Below, in pieces: positions 25,405 to 32,948 of a stretch of DNA of 64,000 nucleotides. Source of the stretch: Geothrix sp. (lineage in GTDB: Bacteria > Acidobacteriota > Holophagae > Holophagales > Holophagaceae); contig NZ_CP126625.1 in assembly GCF_030219325.1 (NCBI RefSeq), forward strand, positions 434,001 through 498,000, written 5' to 3'. A program made the translations under genes and the position numbers. The notes under the pieces are model-generated. The model searched no databases and was not told the DNA's origin. It saw nothing but the letters and a program-made list of their open reading frames with translations. Position 1 is the first letter of the stretch. Each line of letters starts with the position of its first letter.

Positions 25405-27543
25405 TCACACCTCGGAGGCGATGAGGCGCAGGCCCTCCAGGGCCTCCTCCATGGTCAGGAAGACGGGTAGCCCGGCCGCGCGGAGCTCCTGACGGTAGAG
25501 GTCGAAGAGGGCGCCCCCCTCCACCGCCACGCCCAGCCATTTGCCGGAGGCCTGAGCCAGGCGGGTCAATTCGGAGGCAAAGGCCCGGATGGCTTCTGGC
25601 TGTCTTGTGTCGAGGCGTACCGTGAGGGGCACCAGACCCACGACCACGGCTTCGGCCTCGGAACCCAGGAGCACTCTGGCCGCGGCCAGGTAGGCGGACT
25701 CGTTGGCCATGGGCGTGAGGTCCAGGGGCAGCCGGGCGCTGACGAGGCCCGCCAGACCCTCGGCCTCGATCGTGGCCGCCAGGGTGGCGGTTTCGGACTC
25801 CGACAGCTTGGCGCCCCGGAACGGCCCGCTCAGCAGATCGGCCGAGGCCACCGACTCGAAGCCCGCATTGGTCATGATGGCCACGGAGGTGGGTCGGCCC
25901 TCGGGATAGGCACCGAGCCAGGCGAGGGCCGCATCGAAGGTCTCCATCCGCTCGGCGAGCATCGCGCCCGCGCGGCGCAGCAGGGCGGCCTGCAGGGCGT
26001 GGTCGCCCGCGAGGGCGCCGGTGTGACTGCTGGCGGCGGCCATGCCCTCCTGGCTGCGGCCCCCCTTGTAGAGGAGGACGCGGCGGCCGGCACTCCGGAG
26101 GGTCCGGGTGGCCTGGGCGGTGGCCTGGAGGTCGGCGGGAGCGAAGCCCTCCAGGTAGGCGCCCACCACCTTCACGGCGGCATCCGTGGCGAAGCCGTGC
26201 AGGAAATCCGAGCAGCGCACGTCCATCTGGTTGCCGATGGCGATGGCGGCGCGCAGGCCCAGCTCGGGGCGGCGGCTGAGCCGCGTGATGAGGAAGGCGC
26301 CGCTCTGGCTGACCAGGGCCAGGTGGCCGGGCTTGGCCGTGAGCGGCAGCTTCACCTCGGGAATGAAGAGCGTGTTGAGGGCCAGGTCGGGACTGAAGAG
26401 CCCCAGGCCGTTGGGACCCACGACGGCGGGCGCCCACTTCCCGGCGCGGCGATGCTCCTCCAGGCAGGCCACGAGCCGCTTGCCGAGGCCTTCGGTATCG
26501 GCGCCATCGCCCAGGCCGCCGGCCACCAGGTAGACCACGGTGGCACCGCCGCCCTGGTGGCAGAGCTGCTCCACCACTTCAAGGGTCTGCGGTGCGGGCA
26601 ACGACAGGATGAGCTGATCCGCGGGGGCCGTTGCAAGCTCGGCTACGGACGCGAGACAGGGCAGACCCAGGAACTCGGAAGAGCCCGGCTTGATGAGCCG
26701 CAGCGAAGACTCCGGCAGCTTCGACTTCCGAACGTTCTCGAGGATGATGCGCCCCACGGTGCCTTCGCGGCTGGAGACGCCGGCGATGACGAGGCTGCGG
26801 GGATTCAGCAGGGCCTGGTACCAGGCTGGGTCCGGGGAGGCCGGAGCGGGAAGCGCGGTGGCATCCAGCGTTCCGACGCCATCCAGCGCGGTGGGCAGGC
26901 CCTCGCTGTCCAGCACGATGGGATTGAGCTCGAGCAGGGTGACGCCCTCGCGCTCCAGGCCTTGCACGGCGCGCCAGAGGCCCTGGAGGAAGGCCAGCAG
27001 CTTCGCCTCGTCCGTGAGCGCTTCCGTGCCACGCTGCCGGCCGAGCCAGGTGCGGCCCAGCCAGTGGCCGCAGAGGTCCACCAGGGCCTGTTCCGGCGTG
27101 GTCAGGGCGATGGGCCAGATCAGGGGCGGCGCCATGGCGGCCCAGGCGTCCGCCTGGAGCCCCCCGATGCCGCACACCACCAGCCAGCCCGCGTCGGGAT
27201 CCCGCTTCAGCGACATGAGGGCTTCGGTGGGCAGGCCGGTCAGCTTCTTGAAGGCCACCTTCTCGCAGACGAGACCGCCGATCCAGGGATGCTCGGGGAC
27301 GCGCTGGCGCATGGCCGCCGCCTCGGCCCTCAGGGCCTCCACCTCGAAGGCGCCGAAGCGCACCGCGCCCCGGTCCGACTTGTGCCAGAGCTGGTCCGCG
27401 ATGCCCTTGAGCACGATGGGCTCGCCGGGGGCGAAGGGCAGGTTGCCGGACTCGATGAAGCCGTGCCGGGGGACCCGCAGGCCCGCGGCGGCGAGCAGGC
27501 CGTAGGCCCGCCCCTCGTGGAGGAATCCCGTGGCCGTGTGCAT
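25405..27543 (-). CDS. ADP-forming acyl-CoA synthetase (single chain)
   Basis: A 712-residue NDP-forming acyl-CoA ligase that makes ATP from acyl-CoA, ADP and phosphate. The ATP-grasp (beta) part is N-terminal (about 1-225), followed by the CoA-binding Rossmann domain (LVIAGVSSREGTVGRI), a ligase domain (VVGPNGLGLFS, ALVSQSGAF) and the segment SSHTGALAGDHALQ that holds the phosphorylated-histidine loop. Fused chains of this family usually have the alpha part first, so the order here is notable. It follows iorB with a one-base gap, so it probably converts the aryl-acetyl-CoA made by IorAB. Confidence 0.85.
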   Translation of the reverse strand: MHTATGFLHEGRAYGLLAAAGLRVPRHGFIESGNLPFAPGEPIVLKGIADQLWHKSDRGAVRFGAFEVEALRAEAAAMRQRVPEHPWIGGLVCEKVAFKKLTGLPTEALMSLKRDPDAGWLVVCGIGGLQADAWAAMAPPLIWPIALTTPEQALVDLCGHWLGRTWLGRQRGTEALTDEAKLLAFLQGLWRAVQGLEREGVTLLELNPIVLDSEGLPTALDGVGTLDATALPAPASPDPAWYQALLNPRSLVIAGVSSREGTVGRIILENVRKSKLPESSLRLIKPGSSEFLGLPCLASVAELATAPADQLILSLPAPQTLEVVEQLCHQGGGATVVYLVAGGLGDGADTEGLGKRLVACLEEHRRAGKWAPAVVGPNGLGLFSPDLALNTLFIPEVKLPLTAKPGHLALVSQSGAFLITRLSRRPELGLRAAIAIGNQMDVRCSDFLHGFATDAAVKVVGAYLEGFAPADLQATAQATRTLRSAGRRVLLYKGGRSQEGMAAASSHTGALAGDHALQAALLRRAGAMLAERMETFDAALAWLGAYPEGRPTSVAIMTNAGFESVASADLLSGPFRGAKLSESETATLAATIEAEGLAGLVSARLPLDLTPMANESAYLAAARVLLGSEAEAVVVGLVPLTVRLDTRQPEAIRAFASELTRLAQASGKWLGVAVEGGALFDLYRQELRAAGLPVFLTMEEALEGLRLIASEV

Positions 27544-27544
27544 G

Positions 27545-28144
27545 TCAGACTCCCACTGCTTCCTGGACCAGGCCCCGGCCCGCGTTGAAGGCCTCGATGT
27601 TCTTCTCGGTGACCCGGGCGCCCTTGGCGGCGAAGCGCTCGGTGATCACGTCGTGCCAGACGGCATCCGGCACGGGCAGGAACTTGGAGGCCATGCCCAG
27701 CAGGGCCATGCCGCCGGCCTGGCGGTGGTTGAGCTTGCGGGCCAGGTCCTCGGTGTCCACCAGGTGGCAGCCGCGGACCTTCTTCAGGGCGGCATAGACA
27801 TCATCCAGGGGCGGGTAGCCCTCCATGTTCACCTGGGGTTCCTCGGACACCACCAGCTGCCCGTTCATGCGCAGCATGGCCACGTAGCGCAGGGCCTCCA
27901 GGGGTTCGAGGGCGATGAGCAGGTCAGCACAGCCCTCGTCGATGATGGGTGAGCTGAGGGGAACCTCCGAGAAGCAGACCTGGGCATGGACGCTGCCGCC
28001 CCGCTGGCTCATGCCGTGGATCTCGGACTGCAGCGCATGGAGGCCGCTGCGGCGCAGCGCTTCGAGGACGATCTGGGCGAGGGAGAGGACCCCCTGGCCG
28101 CCGACGCCGCCGAAGACAATGCCGTGAATGCGGGGTTCGCTCAT
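27545..28144 (-). CDS. iorB: Indolepyruvate:ferredoxin oxidoreductase beta subunit
   Basis: A 199-residue gamma-domain-type subunit of 2-oxoacid:ferredoxin oxidoreductases, with GIVFGGVGGQGVLSLAQI and SEIHGMSQRGGSV as family motifs. With IorA it oxidatively decarboxylates indolepyruvate and other aryl-pyruvates to acyl-CoA, reducing ferredoxin. Its ATG overlaps the iorA stop (ATGA). It is the middle gene of iorA-iorB-acyl-CoA synthetase. Confidence 0.93.
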   Translation of the reverse strand: MSEPRIHGIVFGGVGGQGVLSLAQIVLEALRRSGLHALQSEIHGMSQRGGSVHAQVCFSEVPLSSPIIDEGCADLLIALEPLEALRYVAMLRMNGQLVVSEEPQVNMEGYPPLDDVYAALKKVRGCHLVDTEDLARKLNHRQAGGMALLGMASKFLPVPDAVWHDVITERFAAKGARVTEKNIEAFNAGRGLVQEAVGV

Positions 28145-29802
28145 GGGCGGGCCTCCGTGCTGCAGCAGGCCTGCTCCGCGCAGGCCTTCAGTTCCTGGTC
28201 GTGTTCTTTCAGGACGCCCCGGCGGATGGACTGGATGCATTCCCGGCGGAAGACGACCACCGAGGGGCCGGGGTGCTGAAGGGCGGTTTCCATGGCCTTC
28301 ACGTTGGCCTCGTGCTGCCGGGGCAGGGGCGTGAGGACCTGGACCTGGGCGGCGGGGATGCCCATGCCGAGCACCATGCGCTCCACCTGGTCGAGGGCCT
28401 GGCTGGGCTGCTGGCCCGTCATGCCCACCACGCGGTTGTCGAGGATCATGACGGTGACGTTCACGCCGGAATCGGCGGCGGTCAGCAGGGCCGGCAGGCC
28501 GCTGTGCCCGAAGGTGGAATCGCCGATGACGGCCACGGAGGGCGTCTGGCCGGCCATGGCGGCACCCACGGCCATGCTGATGCTGGCGCCCATCTCGACG
28601 ACGGCGTGGATGGCGCTCATGGGCTCCTGTGCGGCCAGGGTGTAGCAGCCGATGTCACCGAAGACCCGGGCGTCGGGCACGCCGAGGTTCCGCAGGGCCT
28701 CCTGCATGGCCTCATAGGCATCCACGTGGCCGCAGCCGTCACAGAAGCGCGGGGCGCGGATCGGCAGATCCAGGCTGCTGGCCGGCTTGCCGTCGGCGGT
28801 GAGCAGACTCAGGGCCTCCTTCAGCAGGCGCGGGGTCAGTTCGCCGGTGCGCGGCAGGGATCCATCCATGCGGCCGTGGATCTTCCCGGCCCGCTGGAAG
28901 GTCAGACGCTCCTCCAGCACCGGGTAGTCCTCTTCGAAGACGAAGACCTCGTCCACCTGGGCCAGGAAGGCCGGCTCGAGGCCGGGATCCATGGGGTAGG
29001 CGGCCACTTCCAGGCGGGGCATGGCCTTCAGCTCGGGGTGCTCGAGGGAGAGCTGCTCGAAGTAGGCGCGGCCCATGCCGGCCACCGCCACGCCCTGGCG
29101 GCCGCTGCCTGCCACGAGGCGGTTCATGGGCGCCAGCGCCTCGACCATGCGCGGCTGCTTGGCCAGCAGGTCCACATAGCGGCGGCGGGCGTTGGACGGG
29201 ATGAGCACCCAATCCTGGATGGTCTCCCTGGGGGCGACGCCAAGGCCGGTGGGCGTGAGCACGTCGCGCCGGACCAGGTGGGCGCGGCAGTGGGCCAGGC
29301 GGGTCACGAGCCGCACCATCACGGGCACCTGCAGGGACTCGGACAGCTCGAAGGCGCGCCAGGTGAAGTCGTAGCACTCCTGGACGGTGCTGGGCTCGAG
29401 CACGGGCAGCCAGGCGAACTTGGCCAGGCGGCGGCTGTCCTGCTCGTTCTGGCTGCTGTGCATGCCGGGATCATCCGCCACGAGGAGGACGAGGCCGCCC
29501 CGGACGCCGGTGAGGGCGGAGTTGGCGTAGGCGTCCATGGCCACGTTCAGGCCCACGTGCTTCATGGTCACCAGGGTGCGGTGGCCGGCGTAGCTCACGC
29601 CCAGGGCCAGGTCGTAGGCCACCTTCTCATTGGCGGCCCACTGGGCCACGCGGCCCTCGGGGGCGGCGTGGATCATGGCCTCCACGAACTCGAAGCCCTC
29701 GGTGGACGGCGTGCCCGGGTATCCGAACGCGCCCTTGATGCCGGCATCGAAGGCCGCACAGCCCACCGCCTCCACGCCTAGCGCCAGGGTGCCCTGAGCC
29801 AT
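28141..29802 (-). CDS. iorA: Indolepyruvate:ferredoxin oxidoreductase alpha subunit, no ferredoxin domain
   Basis: A 553-residue thiamine-diphosphate enzyme subunit. The pyrimidine-binding part (GAFGYPGTPSTEGFEF, VTMKHVGLNVAMDA) is N-terminal; the TPP pyrophosphate-binding part (CDGCGHVDAYEAM, VAVIGDSTFGHSG) is C-terminal. Typical IorA continues into a two-cluster ferredoxin domain with CxxCxxCxxxC motifs; here the chain ends shortly after VVVFRREC in a short tail with isolated cysteines (ACAEQACC). GGAGG lies five bases before the ATG at 29802, preferred over 29820. Confidence 0.9.
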   Translation of the reverse strand: MAQGTLALGVEAVGCAAFDAGIKGAFGYPGTPSTEGFEFVEAMIHAAPEGRVAQWAANEKVAYDLALGVSYAGHRTLVTMKHVGLNVAMDAYANSALTGVRGGLVLLVADDPGMHSSQNEQDSRRLAKFAWLPVLEPSTVQECYDFTWRAFELSESLQVPVMVRLVTRLAHCRAHLVRRDVLTPTGLGVAPRETIQDWVLIPSNARRRYVDLLAKQPRMVEALAPMNRLVAGSGRQGVAVAGMGRAYFEQLSLEHPELKAMPRLEVAAYPMDPGLEPAFLAQVDEVFVFEEDYPVLEERLTFQRAGKIHGRMDGSLPRTGELTPRLLKEALSLLTADGKPASSLDLPIRAPRFCDGCGHVDAYEAMQEALRNLGVPDARVFGDIGCYTLAAQEPMSAIHAVVEMGASISMAVGAAMAGQTPSVAVIGDSTFGHSGLPALLTAADSGVNVTVMILDNRVVGMTGQQPSQALDQVERMVLGMGIPAAQVQVLTPLPRQHEANVKAMETALQHPGPSVVVFRRECIQSIRRGVLKEHDQELKACAEQACCSTEARP

Positions 29803-29850
29803 GTCAACCTCCACCTTCATTCCAGCGGGGAAGTATGTGGGGGCTGGCCC

Positions 29851-29864
29851 GTGTCAGGGGTCAC
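29851..29864. promoter_or_regulatory. Crp/Fnr-type site, imperfect, 50 bases before iorA
   Basis: GTGTCAGGGGTCAC matches GTGAC-N4-GTCAC with one arm mismatch. The position would suit control of iorA. Confidence 0.4.
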
Positions 29865-29888
29865 ACGGGAGTGCCTGGGCCTCCCGGT

Positions 29889-29902
29889 GTGCACGGGGTC
29901 AC
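29889..29902. promoter_or_regulatory. Crp/Fnr-type half-site in the ior/porin gap
   Basis: GTGCACGGGGTCAC has one perfect GTCAC arm and two mismatches in the other. Confidence 0.3.
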
Positions 29903-29957
29903 AGCCCCTTCGGGGGCCCCCCCAAAAAACAGCCGGAAGTCCCGGGAACCTTTCCCA

Positions 29958-29971
29958 GTGCCACAGGTCAC
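29958..29971. promoter_or_regulatory. Crp/Fnr-type site in the ior/porin gap
   Basis: GTGCCACAGGTCAC matches GTGAC-N4-GTCAC with one arm mismatch and is followed by AA as in the two perfect sites. It could act on iorA or on the porin cluster. Confidence 0.45.
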
Positions 29972-30295
29972 AACTTTGTCCCCCGAGGGGTGCGTGATTC
30001 GAATTCAAAACAATGTTAATGCATATTTTTTACCATTATTTCATCCATTAAATTAATGAAAAAAATAAACTTAAAATTTTTTTTGAATTGTCACGAATGC
30101 GTGATGATGCCCCTCTGTAGAACCATTCGGGCATATCTGTTTGTGCATTCTCTCTCTTGAGGTCGGCTAAATAGCGGCCTACTGTCGATCCTGACCTGAC
30201 GATCAGCTAGACCGCCATTCCGAGTCCCCCGCACCACGCACCACTCGTCTTCTGAAACGGCCAAACGCACAGCGCACTGCGAGATGAGGCGAACC

Positions 30296-31675
30296 ATGAA
30301 ACGACACAATCTTGTGGCCCTGCTTGCCACCCTGATGTCAGCCACGGCTTGGGGCCAGGAGGTCAGCCTCTACGGCACCACCATGGCCCAGATGTGGAAG
30401 TCGGAGGTCGGGTTGGACAAGGCCACCTACACCCCCGCGACCCAGTACCTGGGCATCGATGCCAACAAGCTGGGCTCCGACAACCTGTCGCTGCACCTCT
30501 TCGGGTGGGGGCGGACGGACCTATCGGACTCGAGCAACCTGGATGGCTCGAAGACCGCGGGCTACCTGAACTTCGGGTACCTGCAGTACCGGTTCAACCA
30601 GGCGAATGCCGAGGTCAAGGCCGGCCGGTTCACGGTGAACCAGGGCACGGGCTTCGAGCAGGTGGACGGCGTCAGCCTGCGGACCGACCTCCGCGGCGGC
30701 TTCACCCTCTCGGCCTTCGGCGGCAAGCCGGTCCTCTACAAGACGGTGGATCCCACCGCCCAGAAGGACTACGACCTCCAGCGCGATTTCATCTTCGGGA
30801 CCCGGTTGGGCTGGCGCATTCCCAAGATCGGCGAGATCGGCCTCTCTTACCTCCAGGACGGCACCAAGGCCGCGAAGGATCTGACCATCCCCTCTTCCGT
30901 GGACTACACCCGGAAGCAGATGGGCGTCGATCTCCTGATCGCGCCCGCCCCGGCGTTCCAGCTGCGTGGCCGCACGATCTTCGACCTGGCCGATCACCTG
31001 GCGCTGCCCGCTGGAACCGAGAAGCCCTCCAACATCGCCGAGCATGACTACACCGCCATCTTCAAGTTCGGTTCCAAGGTGACCCTCAGCGCCAACGTCG
31101 CGGAGCGGAACTTCTACGCCTACTTCGCGGGCACCAACCTGCCTTCGCTGTTCCGCCAGGACGAGAAGGACAAGTACAAGGGCTACGGCGGCGCCCTGAC
31201 GGTGAGCGCCACGGACAACCTCCAGCTGATCGGCGATTTCCGCCACATGAACCGGGAGTCCTTCGGGGACGTGAACCGGGTCGGCGGCGAGGTCCGCTAC
31301 GCCTCCACCGAGAAGCACTACATGGCCGGCCTGGGCGCCCGCTCCGTGAGCGCCAGCAAGACCATCCAGGTGGATCCCACTGCCCCGGGTCGCAGCCTGT
31401 CCCACACGGAATTCCGGGCCTGGACCATGATCGAGCGGAAGAAGCTCTCGCTGAGTCTCGATGGCATCGTCCAGCAGTTCAAGGAAGGCAACCCCTACCT
31501 GAACGGGCTCACCAGCCTCTATGAAGTGGTGGCCTCGGTGGGATTCAAGGCGACCGAGAATCTGAAGGTAAGCGGAGACATCAGCCGCGGCAGCACGCCG
31601 GTGGCCAAGGATGAGACCCGTGGTCTGCTGCGTGCCGAGTACCGGTTCGGCTTTGGTAAGAAGGGAGGTCAGTAA
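30296..31675 (+). CDS. Outer-membrane beta-barrel porin of a porin-cytochrome cluster
   Basis: A 459-residue exported protein with a signal peptide (KRHNLVALLATLMSATAWG) and then alternating short amphipathic strands ending in the aromatic terminal strand RAEYRFGFGKK. No heme motif. The size is below the 26-28-strand MtrB porins and nearer the smaller Geobacter-type porins. It is followed at once by two multiheme lipoproteins and a decaheme cytochrome, so it may hold cytochromes across the outer membrane. The ATG at 30296 is preferred (TGAGG seven bases upstream) over 30284. The TAATG junction couples it to the next gene. Confidence 0.82.
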   Translation: MKRHNLVALLATLMSATAWGQEVSLYGTTMAQMWKSEVGLDKATYTPATQYLGIDANKLGSDNLSLHLFGWGRTDLSDSSNLDGSKTAGYLNFGYLQYRFNQANAEVKAGRFTVNQGTGFEQVDGVSLRTDLRGGFTLSAFGGKPVLYKTVDPTAQKDYDLQRDFIFGTRLGWRIPKIGEIGLSYLQDGTKAAKDLTIPSSVDYTRKQMGVDLLIAPAPAFQLRGRTIFDLADHLALPAGTEKPSNIAEHDYTAIFKFGSKVTLSANVAERNFYAYFAGTNLPSLFRQDEKDKYKGYGGALTVSATDNLQLIGDFRHMNRESFGDVNRVGGEVRYASTEKHYMAGLGARSVSASKTIQVDPTAPGRSLSHTEFRAWTMIERKKLSLSLDGIVQQFKEGNPYLNGLTSLYEVVASVGFKATENLKVSGDISRGSTPVAKDETRGLLRAEYRFGFGKKGGQ

Positions 31676-32148
31676 TGGCCCGCAAGTCCGTCCTCCAGTT
31701 TTTCGGCGTCCTGTTCGGCCTGGGCCTGCTCATGGCCTGCAGCCTGATCTCCCCTGAGACCAGCTTCGCGGCGACCCATCCGGAAGGACTGGGTGCCGGC
31801 CGGCCCATGTGCTCCGAGTGCCACACCACGGATGTGTCGAAGGGCGCCCTCAAGCCCTACGCCTCCTTCGATCACACACAGACGTTCGTGAAGAGCCACA
31901 AGTACCAGGCGAACCAGGACGCCAACGCCTGCGCGTCCTGCCACGCCCAGTCCTTCTGCTCGGACTGCCACGGCGGCAAGGTGCCGATGAAGCCCGCGAT
32001 TCGCCTCAGCGACAGTCCGGATCGCCTGGCGCCGCACCGGGGCGACTATCTGACCCTCCACAAGATGGAAGGGAAGATGGATCCGTCGAGCTGCTACACC
32101 TGCCACGGCCGGGCCAACAACGACAAGTGCCGCGCTTGTCATCGGTAG
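31675..32148 (+). CDS. Pentaheme c-type cytochrome lipoprotein
   Basis: A 157-residue protein with a lipobox ending LLMAC (C22) and five CxxCH heme sites beginning at C46, C86, C95, C140 and C152 (CSECH, CASCH, CSDCH, CYTCH, CRACH). The heme density suggests an electron-transfer chain rather than an enzyme. Its start overlaps the porin stop by one base. It probably sits on the periplasmic face of the porin or passes electrons to it. The exact family is not recognised. Confidence 0.9.
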   Translation: MARKSVLQFFGVLFGLGLLMACSLISPETSFAATHPEGLGAGRPMCSECHTTDVSKGALKPYASFDHTQTFVKSHKYQANQDANACASCHAQSFCSDCHGGKVPMKPAIRLSDSPDRLAPHRGDYLTLHKMEGKMDPSSCYTCHGRANNDKCRACHR

Positions 32149-32177
32149 TCATCCGCTGAGTCTCGAAGGGGAATACG

Positions 32178-32822
32178 ATGAGCAACGTTAAATGGATGGC
32201 CGGCAGTTGTTTCGCGATGGCCCTGGCGCTCCTCGCCTGGGGCTGCGCCGGGAAGGCCCAGAAGGCGGTTCCGTTCGAAGAGGTCAAGGGCCAGCATCCG
32301 GCCAACTGGATCCAGGTCCACTACGCCGGCTATGCCGCGACGCCCGAACAGTGCCAGACCTGCCACGGCTCCACCACTGATCCGGCCCTGGCCGGTGGCA
32401 TCTCCAAGGTGAGCTGCTTCACCTGCCACCCCGGCGGCGTGAACCACCCTGCCGGCTGGGCGGATCCCATGGCGCATGGCCGCCATGCGGCGCAGCTGGC
32501 GGTGAACACCTCCGACATGTTCGCCATGGCCGGCTTCGCGCGCTGCGCGAAGTGCCACGGCTCCAACTACGACAATGGCCCGGCCATTTCGTGCAAGACC
32601 TGCCACACCAAGGCCCCGCATCCGGCCAAGCCCTGGACCAGCACCACCCTCTCGCTGCCCAACCACACGCAGACGGATGTCTCGAACGCTCCGGAGTGCG
32701 CCAAGTGCCACACCGCTGGCGCGAATTCAACCATGAAGCCCCTGACGACGCCGCCTGCCGGAACCGCACCGGGCTGCTTCAACGAGACCCTCTGCCACGG
32801 CACCAACATCGCCCGTCCGTAA
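32178..32822 (+). CDS. Multiheme c-type cytochrome lipoprotein, five CxxCH plus one CX5CH
   Basis: A 214-residue lipoprotein (lipobox LLAWGC, C23) with five canonical sites beginning at C59, C80, C123, C139 and C174, and a sixth, non-canonical CFNETLCH at 200-207 in which five residues separate the cysteines. Such spaced motifs occur in some Geobacter-type cytochromes; whether heme is bound is unproven. It lies 29 bases after the pentaheme gene and upstream of the decaheme gene in the same unit. Confidence 0.9.
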   Translation: MSNVKWMAGSCFAMALALLAWGCAGKAQKAVPFEEVKGQHPANWIQVHYAGYAATPEQCQTCHGSTTDPALAGGISKVSCFTCHPGGVNHPAGWADPMAHGRHAAQLAVNTSDMFAMAGFARCAKCHGSNYDNGPAISCKTCHTKAPHPAKPWTSTTLSLPNHTQTDVSNAPECAKCHTAGANSTMKPLTTPPAGTAPGCFNETLCHGTNIARP

Positions 32823-32948
32823 GTTCCAGTCGCGGACCGTTCCGACTCATGAAGCCAAAGGAGGTGCCCCATTTCCTTTAGTGAACCAGGACTTTCACGC
32901 TTTGCCTTTTTCCACCGCTTCACCACCTCAATTCAAGGAGAACTGAAC

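Larger units (their letters stand above)
29803..30295. promoter_or_regulatory. Divergent control region between iorA and the porin cluster
   Basis: Almost 500 bases without a gene. It holds three GTCAC-bearing sites (29851-29864, 29889-29902, 29958-29971), a strikingly AT-rich stretch (about 30001-30089) in an otherwise GC-rich window, and a TCACG-N4-CGTGA inverted repeat at 30091-30104. The AT-rich part could be an UP element or an intrinsically bent or silenced region for the porin-cytochrome promoter. Confidence 0.6.

Noticed and set aside
29801-30056. Short frames on both strands in the iorA/porin gap
   Set aside because: Poor codon use, no ribosome sites and they overlap likely regulatory sites.
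30091-30104. TCACG-N4-CGTGA repeat as another Crp-type site
   Set aside because: The half-sites are in the reverse order to GTGAC-N4-GTCAC, so it does not fit the same protein.
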